13,169 nucleotides of DNA from Gammaproteobacteria bacterium (lineage in GTDB: Bacteria; Pseudomonadota; Gammaproteobacteria; Xanthomonadales; Rhodanobacteraceae): contig VBNZ01000080.1 in the NCBI GenBank assembly GCA_005877675.1, positions 4,218 through 17,386 of the forward strand. The letters are read 5' to 3'. Every line of letters starts with the position of its first letter. Position 1 is the first letter of the stretch. Below the pieces are notes generated by a model, which was given only the letters and a program-made list of their open reading frames with translations, was not told the DNA's origin and did not search any database. Positions 6,886 through 12,292 of this stretch are shown piece by piece. Position numbers and translations under genes: made by a program.

Positions 6886-7203
6886 CTACTGCAGGCCGTA
6901 CAGCTTGCGCTTGCGATACAGAGTCGACACGTCGATGCCCAGCGTCTTGGCTGCCGCGTCGAGCGAGGGGCTGCGCGCGAGCACGCCGCGAATATGCGCC
7001 TGCTCGATCTGTTGCAGACTCAATGCGTCGCCGACACGCGGCTGCACCGGATGCACGGCTTCGTCTTCGCGGTGGGAGCGTTCAACGCTTGCGTCGTGCT
7101 CGCGGTCGTCCGCATGCGTGGACGCATCCGAAGCCGATGGTGCTGTGAAGCGCGTGTGCGGCGCAGTATGCGGAAAAATCTGAGTGCCGTAGGGTTGGGT
7201 CAT
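6886..7203 (-). CDS. Stand-alone Fis-type helix-turn-helix protein
   Basis: A 105-aa protein. Residues 61-105 (LSLQQIEQAHIRGVLARSPS then LDAAAKTLGIDVSTLYRKRK) are a complete Fis-type (HTH_8) DNA-binding domain like the C-terminus of AlgB/NtrC-class response regulators. Residues 1-60 are polar, His/Asp/Ser-rich and probably disordered. There is no receiver domain and no AAA+ module, so it cannot activate sigma-54 polymerase itself. It could bind sites of an NtrC-type regulator as a competitor or act as a nucleoid-type protein; both are inferences. The ATG at 7201-7203 has AGGAG (7213-7217 on the minus strand) 9 nt upstream. Extension to 7314 is rejected because the ribosome site lies inside it. 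It is first in a two-gene minus-strand unit with the 50-aa protein. Confidence 0.8.
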   Translation of the reverse strand: MTQPYGTQIFPHTAPHTRFTAPSASDASTHADDREHDASVERSHREDEAVHPVQPRVGDALSLQQIEQAHIRGVLARSPSLDAAAKTLGIDVSTLYRKRKLYGLQ

Positions 7204-7342
7204 GGCTTGGGTCTCCTTTGATCGCGCCGTGGCAGCGAATGCAAGATGCAAACGCGCACCGACGCGGTGGCGGCGATGCGCATGCTGCAAGAAGCACGCC
7301 CTCGATTCATGCAACTCGCAAGCGGCTGGCGTCGCTAGAAAA

Positions 7343-7393
7343 TTTCACGAGTGCGCGCGCGACTGCGCGGGAGCGCAAGCGCGACGCGTGAAA
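7343..7393. repeat. Long GC-rich inverted repeat upstream of the Fis-type HTH gene
   Basis: TTTCACG (7343-7349) pairs with CGTGAAA (7387-7393). With a small bulge the pairing extends outward into GAAAATTTC / AAATATTTC. The 37 nt between are almost all G and C and could extend the stem. It lies ~140 bp upstream of the minus-strand start. Its role is unknown (operator, terminator or structured RNA). Confidence 0.35.
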
Positions 7394-7439
7394 ATATTTC
7401 CCGCAGGCGGAACGATGGCAACACTTGTGCTGACGGATT

Positions 7440-7606
7440 GCACCCTGCGCCGCGCGCGGCGGCGGCATCCCCGGCGGCGGTGCGGGCGTGGGACCCGGCG
7501 CGGGCGCAGGGACCGGGCGGGAGGCGGCGTGGCTGGCATCGGTGCGGGTACCGGCGGCATTTCCGGCGTTGGCGTAGGCGGCACCTGTGTTGTTGCGGAC
7601 GCATGA
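7440..7606. repeat. Low-complexity GC-rich tract, Gly-rich on + / Pro-rich on -
   Basis: On the + strand, one frame reads GGGIPGGGAGVGPGAGAGTG. After a one-base frame change, the next reads GGGVAGIGAGTGGISGVGVG and ends ..GGTCVVADA at a TGA (7604-7606). On the minus strand, the same tract gives Pro/Ala-rich frames (MPPTPTPEMPPVPAPMPATP, then PVPAPAPGPTPAPPPGMPPP), likewise split between frames. Either direction could be a frameshifted remnant of a repetitive small gene. No ribosome site supports it. The remainder of 7204-7807 holds only the repeat and promoter elements listed here. Confidence 0.35.
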
Positions 7607-7645
7607 AATCTTTCGCTTCATTTCAATCGCACCTCATAGGACGCA

Positions 7646-7674
7646 ATACGCCGTATGAAAAACGCAAGATGCGT
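7646..7674. promoter_or_regulatory. Two small palindromes upstream of the yqjD-like operon promoter
   Basis: ATACG-C-CGTAT (7646-7656) and ACGCA-AGA-TGCGT (7662-7674) are both perfect. They lie 37-65 bp before the -24 element, so they could be activator or repressor sites. The right half of the second (CAAGATGCG) resembles CACGATGCG in the dyad at 4641-4663. Confidence 0.3.
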
Positions 7675-7710
7675 GCCGCGGCAACCCGCGATAGTTTTGC
7701 GCGATTCAGT

Positions 7711-7726
7711 TGGCATACCGGTTGAT
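7711..7726 (+). promoter_or_regulatory. Sigma-54-like -24/-12 promoter for the yqjD-like operon
   Basis: TGGCATACCGGTTGAT matches TGGCAYRNNNNTTGCW at every fixed position but one (A instead of C in the -12 GC), with exact spacing. It shares TGGCATA and TTG with the promoter at 4691-4706. The -12 change would be expected to weaken it. Predicted transcription start is ~7737, giving a ~70-nt leader before ATG 7808. Confidence 0.45.
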
Positions 7727-7741
7727 AGGTGTTTCATGAGC

Positions 7742-7770
7742 GTGCGGTCACGTTGAATCCATGACCGCAC
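7742..7770 (+). promoter_or_regulatory. Perfect hairpin in the predicted 5' leader of the yqjD-like operon
   Basis: GTGCGGTCA (7742-7750) and TGACCGCAC (7762-7770) form a 9-bp stem with an 11-nt loop. It begins ~5 nt after the predicted sigma-54 start, which would place it at the 5' end of the mRNA. As DNA it could instead be an operator. There is no T-run, so it is not a standard terminator. Confidence 0.4.
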
Positions 7771-7807
7771 TCGGTTCACCTAACACGTCCGCTACGTGGA
7801 GAACGGT

Positions 7808-8089
7808 ATGAGGACCAAGACGCACGAAAAGCAGGTCAAAACCATTGCCGCGAACGCCGCGAAGAAAATTCACGCGAGCGTGGATCGCGCGGAAGACAAG
7901 ATCGATGAGACCATCGACGATTACTTGGGGCCGCTCGAAACGCAGCTGCAGGATCTCGGCCATGAGCTGATTGCCTATGCCAAGCGCGTCAACGAAGTGA
8001 CAGGCAAGCAGGTGCGTTCGCATCCGGTCGCGACCTTCGGCGCGGCATTCGTCGCCGGACTGGTCGCCGCGCGCATGCTCAAGCATTGA
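7808..8089 (+). CDS. DUF883 (YqjD/ElaB-like) membrane-anchored protein
   Basis: A 93-aa protein. Residues 1-70 form a charged amphipathic helical region (KTIAANAAKKIHASVDRAED, then KIDETIDDYLGPLETQLQDL). A short C-terminal membrane helix follows (HPVATFGAAFVAGLVAARML, 72-91). The RSHPVATFGAAFVAGLVAAR ending is the DUF883 signature. In E. coli, YqjD and ElaB are tail-anchored inner-membrane proteins made in stationary phase, and YqjD has been linked to ribosome binding. That role is not proven for this protein. The ATG at 7808 has GGAG (7798-7801) 6 nt upstream; a GTG at 7796 would overlap that site and is rejected. It is the first gene of a yqjD-yqjE-yqjK-like operon. Confidence 0.88.
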   Translation: MRTKTHEKQVKTIAANAAKKIHASVDRAEDKIDETIDDYLGPLETQLQDLGHELIAYAKRVNEVTGKQVRSHPVATFGAAFVAGLVAARMLKH

Positions 8090-8096
8090 GCGCCGT

Positions 8097-8486
8097 GTGA
8101 ACACGCAGCTGCCACCGCAGATGGATGCCGGCGCCAACGCCGAATCGTCAGCCGATCTGCGCGACGACCTCGGGCGTTATGTGCAAGCGTGGAGCCGACT
8201 GTTCACGCACGAAGTGCAGCTTGCGCGCACCAGCATGGCGTGGCTGTTCATCGGCACGGGCGCGATTATCGCGACCGCCCTGACGATCTGCATAACCTTC
8301 GCCGCGCTGGCCGCGTTTGTCGCCGACCATTGGCTGCACGACTGGGCCGGCGACATTGCAGTCGCATTGCTGCTCGAAGGCATTGCGCTGTGTACTTTGC
8401 TCGGCGCCATGCGGCGCTGGTGGCGTAACCTGAGTATGCCGCGCAGCCGCGCGGCGCTCGCGCACCTGCTCGGGCACATGCAATGA
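8097..8486 (+). CDS. YqjE-like / holin-X family two-TM membrane protein
   Basis: A 129-aa protein with two membrane segments, ~48-75 (MAWLFIGTGAIIATALTICI..) and ~83-104 (WAGDIAVALLLEGIALCTLL). It has an amphipathic N-terminal helix DLRDDLGRYVQAWSRLFTHE and a basic tail RRWWRNLSMPRSRAALAHLL. This layout matches the phage-holin-superfamily-6/YqjE (DUF1469-type) group, which despite the name is mostly chromosomal and not lytic. The GTG start (8097) lies 7 nt after the previous stop with no clear ribosome site, so translation is probably coupled. Its stop overlaps the next start in ATGA. The position directly after a DUF883 gene repeats the E. coli yqjD-yqjE order. Confidence 0.82.
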   Translation: MNTQLPPQMDAGANAESSADLRDDLGRYVQAWSRLFTHEVQLARTSMAWLFIGTGAIIATALTICITFAALAAFVADHWLHDWAGDIAVALLLEGIALCTLLGAMRRWWRNLSMPRSRAALAHLLGHMQ

Positions 8487-8770
8487 CGCGCCTTGCGACC
8501 ATGCAGGCGGATGCGGTGCGCGCGCAGCGCGAGGTGCTTGCGGCCGAAGAAAAGCTGTTCGCCGACGTCACCGCGATCACGCGCCGCGTGCAGCGCCATC
8601 GCATGGCGATCGCCTGCGCCGGCGGATTCGCGAGTGGCATCCTTGCGGGCCTCGCGCCCGCGCGCGTATGGGCACGCGCGGGGCGCATCGCGTTGGCGGC
8701 AATGCGCACATTGGGCGCGCCGGCCGCACGCGCGGTTGTACGCGCAGTGAAAGCGCGCAACAGCAATTGA
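8483..8770 (+). CDS. YqjK-like small protein
   Basis: A 95-aa protein whose ATG overlaps the stop of the YqjE-like gene (ATGA at 8483-8486), the classical sign of translational coupling. The N-terminal half is helical and charged (residues 8-40, MQADAVRAQREVLAAEEKLF..). A weakly hydrophobic segment (41-58, MAIACAGGFASGILAGLA) could be a membrane helix. The C-terminal half is Ala/Arg-rich and cationic. Similarity to E. coli YqjK is in size, order and general layout rather than clear sequence identity, so the name is positional. It is the last gene of the operon. Confidence 0.7.
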   Translation: MTRLATMQADAVRAQREVLAAEEKLFADVTAITRRVQRHRMAIACAGGFASGILAGLAPARVWARAGRIALAAMRTLGAPAARAVVRAVKARNSN

Positions 8771-8885
8771 CGTGCCATGCGCGAAAGTTAGCTGAACGCG
8801 CGCTGCGTCGCGCCATGCAGTAGTCACGCTACGTTGCAGTTCGCACGGCGATACTCGCATTCCGCCAGCGACGGAGGAATGCGCC

Positions 8886-10250
8886 ATGTACTCGCAACCG
8901 CGCGGCAACGTCCTGATCGTGGACGACAGCGCCGACTTCCGGCTCAGCACCTGCGAGTTGGCGGATCTGTCGCATTGCGCGGCGACGCAGGCCGCGACCT
9001 TGGGCGAAGCGCGCCGACTCGTGCGCGCCGACAGCTACGATTTGATGATGATCGATCTGAAGTTGCCGGACGGAAACGGCTTTGACCTCATCGATGATAT
9101 CGACGTCGCCGAACACGGCCAGATTGCGATCGTGACCGGCCACCCCAGCGTCGAATCCGCGGCGCGCGCGGTGCGCGCATCGGTGGTCGAATATCTGCTC
9201 AAGCCGCTGGCTGCGGGTGCGCTCACAACGCTGTTCGAAGGTGCGCGCACACGTGCGCAGCTGCGCCAGTCCACGCAAGTCGCCGCATTCGGGGCGATGA
9301 TCGGGCAAAGCCCGCCCATGCAGGATTTGTTCGAGCAGATCCGCCGCGTCGCGCCGCTCGACGTCAGCGTGCTTGTACGCGGCGACAGCGGCACCGGCAA
9401 GGAACTCGTCGCGCGCGCGATTCATGATCTTTCCGGACGCCGCGGCCGCTTCGTGCCGGTGAACTGCGGCGCGATTGCAACCGAGCTCGTCGGCAGTCAG
9501 TTGTTCGGCCACGAGCGCGGTTCGTTCACCGGCGCGCAGCAATCGCATGCGGGTTTTTTCGAGCAGGCGCAAGGTGGCACGCTGTTCCTCGACGAAATCA
9601 GCGAGATGCCGCTACCGCTGCAGATATATCTGTTGCGCGTGCTCGAAACGCACGCGCTCACGCGCATCGGCGGCACACGCGAAATTCCGGTCGACGTGCG
9701 CGTCATCGCGGCGACAAACTGCAATCCCGAACAGGCAGTGCAGGCGGGTACGTTGCGCTCGGATCTTTACTATCGCCTGCTGGAATTTCCGCTGTCGGTG
9801 CCCACGCTCGGTGAACGCCGCGACGATATTCCGCTGCTCGCGCAGCATTTTCTCGATCGCCTAAATCAACGCTATCAGACGCAGCAGACATTCGCGCCGC
9901 AGACGCTGCGCGAGTTCATGTCGCGCGCGTGGCCGGGCAATGTGCGCGAATTGCGTCACGCAGTACAGCGTGGATATATCCTCGCCAAAGGCGACCTGAT
10001 CGAGTCGCTTGCCGCGCCGCTGTTCAAGCCGATGGAGAGCGATGACTGCGTTCGCTTTCATGTCGGTATGCGCCTCGATGACGTCGAACGCGAAATACTA
10101 CTCAAGACGCTCGCTTTCCATCGCAACAACAAGCGCCGCGCCGCGCGCACGCTCGGCATCACCGCGAAGACGATCTACAACCGTCTGCTGCGCTATCGCG
10201 CGCGCGGATTAATCGGCGATGCAGAAGTCGGCGAACCCGCGGGCGAGTGA
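8886..10250 (+). CDS. NtrC-family sigma-54-dependent response regulator
   Basis: A 454-aa protein with three domains. Receiver 8-120: acidic pair D13-D14, phospho-acceptor D57 in MIDLKLPDGNG, T84, K106. AAA+ 140-365: Walker A GDSGTGKE 166-173, sigma-54-contact loop GSFTGA 212-217, Walker B GGTLFLDE 230-237, arginine-finger region LRSDLYYRL. Fis-type HTH in the last ~55 residues (NKRRAARTLGITAKTIYNRL). Phosphorylation at D57 should drive oligomerisation and ATP-dependent opening of sigma-54 promoters. The contact loop has Ser in place of the usual Ala of GAFTGA, a conservative change; the preceding ESELFG is GSQLFG. No histidine kinase gene adjoins it, so it is an orphan regulator here. GGAGGA (8873-8878) lies 7 nt before the ATG. 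It is 115 bp downstream of the yqjDEK-like operon and may regulate that operon and the DUF6496 gene. Confidence 0.95.
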   Translation: MYSQPRGNVLIVDDSADFRLSTCELADLSHCAATQAATLGEARRLVRADSYDLMMIDLKLPDGNGFDLIDDIDVAEHGQIAIVTGHPSVESAARAVRASVVEYLLKPLAAGALTTLFEGARTRAQLRQSTQVAAFGAMIGQSPPMQDLFEQIRRVAPLDVSVLVRGDSGTGKELVARAIHDLSGRRGRFVPVNCGAIATELVGSQLFGHERGSFTGAQQSHAGFFEQAQGGTLFLDEISEMPLPLQIYLLRVLETHALTRIGGTREIPVDVRVIAATNCNPEQAVQAGTLRSDLYYRLLEFPLSVPTLGERRDDIPLLAQHFLDRLNQRYQTQQTFAPQTLREFMSRAWPGNVRELRHAVQRGYILAKGDLIESLAAPLFKPMESDDCVRFHVGMRLDDVEREILLKTLAFHRNNKRRAARTLGITAKTIYNRLLRYRARGLIGDAEVGEPAGE

Positions 10251-10319
10251 GTCGTCGCATCGGTGCACATGGTTCGCCGCATCCGAGGCTGCAGCCGCCA
10301 AGTTGACAGAGGAGCGACG

Positions 10320-10346
10320 ATGAGTAAGTTTTCTGGCATGGTTTGA
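10320..10346 (+). other. Eight-codon leader ORF with strong ribosome site
   Basis: GAGGAG (10310-10315 region) precedes ATG 10320, which encodes only MSKFSGMV before TGA 10344-10346. It ends 20 nt before the GTG of the hydrolase gene and is in another frame. It could be a translated leader peptide or the remnant of a frameshifted start. Conservation is unknown. Confidence 0.35.
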
Positions 10347-10364
10347 CACAGTGCTAGCATGCCA
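10334..10364. repeat. Inverted repeat before the hydrolase gene
   Basis: TGGCATG (10334-10340) and CATGCCA (10358-10364) form a perfect 7-bp dyad with a 17-nt spacer that contains TTGACA (10343-10348). It ends 2 nt before the GTG start. It may be an operator or an mRNA hairpin that hides the start. Confidence 0.35.
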
Positions 10365-10366
10365 AC

Positions 10367-11422
10367 GTGACCTCACACAGCTTGCTCTTTCTGGCTCTAC
10401 TTTTTTCGACGTCGGCACGCGCAGATGCAGGCGGGGCCGCCGGATTGCAGCGCGATGTGGTTTTCGAAAGCTACACGCCGCTGGCGGGAAGCGCCGAACT
10501 GCTGCGCCGCTTGCTCAGTCCGTTGACAGCCTGGCGCGTGCAGCGCGCGTTGAACGATACGCATCAGGTGCCGCGCGCGCAGGCGATTGATCTCGCGCAC
10601 GAAAAGTTTGTGTTGTACGTGCCTCCAACCCAGCCATCCCAAGGTTATGCGCTGCTCGTGTTCGTGCCGCCCTGGGAAGACGCGAAGGTGCCGCAGCAAT
10701 GGATCAACGCGTTCGATCGTCATGGCATGATCGTCGTCAGTGCGGCGAATTCCGGTAACGATGCCAACGTGCTCGATCGGCGCGAGCCGCTGGCCGTACT
10801 GGCGGCGCACAACGTCCTCCAGCGCTATCGCATCGATCCGTCGCGCGTCTATGTCGGCGGCTTTTCCGGCGGGTCGCGCGTCGCATTGCGCCTTGCGCTC
10901 GGCTACCCTGATTTGTTCCACGCTGCGCTGCTCAATGCAGGCAGCGATCCAATTGGCGACGCGCAAATTCCATTGCCGCCGGTGCCGCTGTTCCACCAAT
11001 TCCAGGAGTCGACGCGGCTGGTTTATCTGACCGGCAAGAACGATAACGAGCACCTCGATCAGGATGCACGCAGCCGACGCTCAATGCAGGACTGGTGTGT
11101 GTTCGATGTTGCGATTAAGACCATGCCCTGGATAGGTCACGAAGCGGCCGATCCGACCGAATTCGACCGTGCGCTTACCGCGCTAACCGGCGACAGGCGC
11201 GAAGCGGACAAGCTTGGCGGCTGCCGCGCGCATATCGAAACGCAGCTCGCCGCACAGTTGCGCGAAGTCGAAGACCTGATCGCGAACAACAAATCCGAAC
11301 AGGCGCGTGCGGCGCTGAGCAAAATCGACGCCCGCTACGGCGGACTTGCGGCACCGCGAAGTATAGAGCTTGCCGAGAAAATCGATCCGGCCGATGCCGG
11401 TCGGCGTGCGCGACGCGATTAG
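10367..11422 (+). CDS. Secreted alpha/beta hydrolase
   Basis: A 351-aa protein with a signal peptide (HSLLFLALLFSTSARA, 4-19). The alpha/beta-hydrolase nucleophile elbow is VGGFSGGSR with Ser167, in the YRIDPSRVYVGGFSGGSRVA block typical of PHB-depolymerase/feruloyl-esterase-like and dienelactone-hydrolase-like secreted enzymes. The strand before it (YALLVFVPPWEDAKVPQQWI) resembles the region that forms the oxyanion hole. D226 (GKNDNEH) and H258 (PWIGHEA) sit where the other triad members are expected. A C-terminal ~60-aa helical, charged extension (after GGCRAHIETQLAAQ) is unusual and could be a TPR-like pair. The substrate is unknown. An in-frame TAG at 10355-10357 forces the start to GTG 10367, which has no ribosome site. 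It may depend on the leader ORF or be leaderless. It is convergent with the slipin gene. Confidence 0.8.
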   Translation: MTSHSLLFLALLFSTSARADAGGAAGLQRDVVFESYTPLAGSAELLRRLLSPLTAWRVQRALNDTHQVPRAQAIDLAHEKFVLYVPPTQPSQGYALLVFVPPWEDAKVPQQWINAFDRHGMIVVSAANSGNDANVLDRREPLAVLAAHNVLQRYRIDPSRVYVGGFSGGSRVALRLALGYPDLFHAALLNAGSDPIGDAQIPLPPVPLFHQFQESTRLVYLTGKNDNEHLDQDARSRRSMQDWCVFDVAIKTMPWIGHEAADPTEFDRALTALTGDRREADKLGGCRAHIETQLAAQLREVEDLIANNKSEQARAALSKIDARYGGLAAPRSIELAEKIDPADAGRRARRD

Positions 11423-11499
11423 GCGAAACCGAGAATCAACCGCCGCACCGTCGGCGCGCAGCTGGCTACTGCAAACCAACCAATGCCGCAGACATTGCG

Positions 11500-12267
11500 C
11501 TATTTCGATTCCGACTTTGGCGCGATCCCATCCAATAGCGGCTTGATCAAATCCAGCGGCAGCGGAAACACGATCGTGGAAGCTTTGCCGCTGCTCGACA
11601 TATCGGCCAAGGTCTGCAGGTAGCGCAATTGCAGGGCCTGCGGTTGCTGCGACAGCAGGGCTGCGGCGTCGCGCAATTTTTCGGCGGCCTGCAACTCGCC
11701 TTCGGCGTGGATCACCTTGGCGCGTCGTTCACGCTCGGCCTCGGCCTGGCGGGCGATCGCGCGGACCATGGTCTCGTTGAGATCGACGTCCTTGATTTCG
11801 ACGTTCGCAATCTTGATGCCCCAGGGATCGGTGGCCTCGTCGAGGATGAGCTGCAGACTGCGATTGATCGAGTCGCGCTGGGACAGGATTTCGTCCAGCT
11901 CGTGCTGGCCGAGCACCGAGCGCAGTCGCGTTTGCGCGAGCTGGCTGGTGGCCTGATAAAAATCCGCCACTTGCAATACCGACTTGTCTGGCTCCATCAC
12001 CCGGAAGTAGACCACGGCGTTGACGCGCACCGAAACGTTGTCGCGCGAGATCACATCTTGCGGCGGCACATCCATCACCGTCACGCGCAGATCCACCCAC
12101 ATCATGCGCTGCACGATCGGGATCAGTATCACTAAGCCCGGTCCCTTGGTGCCGGTGTAGCGCCCCAGGGTCAATACGACGCCGCGCTGATATTCGGGCA
12201 GGACCTTGACCGACGAGAACAGCAGCGCTGCTGCGAAGAACACCAAGACACCGATGAATCCGAACAT
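11500..12267 (-). CDS. Slipin (stomatin-like SPFH/band 7 protein)
   Basis: A 255-aa protein. It has an N-terminal membrane segment (FGFIGVLVFFAAALLFSSV, 2-20), then an SPFH domain ~22-180 with VKVLPEYQRGVVLTLGRYTG, GPGLVILIPIVQRMMWVDLR and DVISRDNVSVRVNAVVYFRV, followed by a coiled coil rich in Ala/Glu/Arg (170-215, RQAEAERERRAKVIHAEGEL). The closing STIVFPLPLDLI is also typical of slipins. Such proteins oligomerise into membrane microdomains and partner with NfeD proteins. Its start is 25 bp after the nfeD stop on the same strand, with AGGAG (12275-12279) 7 nt before the ATG. This is the classical nfeD-slipin operon, with roles proposed in membrane-protein quality control. Confidence 0.95.
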   Translation of the reverse strand: MFGFIGVLVFFAAALLFSSVKVLPEYQRGVVLTLGRYTGTKGPGLVILIPIVQRMMWVDLRVTVMDVPPQDVISRDNVSVRVNAVVYFRVMEPDKSVLQVADFYQATSQLAQTRLRSVLGQHELDEILSQRDSINRSLQLILDEATDPWGIKIANVEIKDVDLNETMVRAIARQAEAERERRAKVIHAEGELQAAEKLRDAAALLSQQPQALQLRYLQTLADMSSSGKASTIVFPLPLDLIKPLLDGIAPKSESK

Positions 12268-12292
12268 GTGATTTCTCCTGTGAGCAGGGAAC

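Noticed and set aside
7230..7245. TGGCAGCGAATGCAAG as a sigma-54 element
   Set aside because: The TGC is out of register with the required -12 position and the site does not point to any gene start on the + strand.
7246..7338. 30-codon + frame divergent from the Fis-type HTH gene
   Set aside because: It has no ribosome site or family resemblance and is too short to separate from chance.
8097..8486. Phage holin or lysis cassette
   Set aside because: The holin-X/YqjE family is chromosomal. The DUF883 neighbour, the YqjK-like gene and the absence of other phage genes fit the yqjD-E-K operon instead.
10334..10348. TGGCATGGTTTGACA before the hydrolase gene as a third sigma-54 promoter
   Set aside because: The distance between GG and TTG is one base short and the -12 C is missing. 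Sigma-54 spacing is strict.
11441..11456. 5-bp hairpin CGCCG/CGGCG between the convergent hydrolase and slipin genes as a terminator
   Set aside because: The stem is too short and has no T-run.
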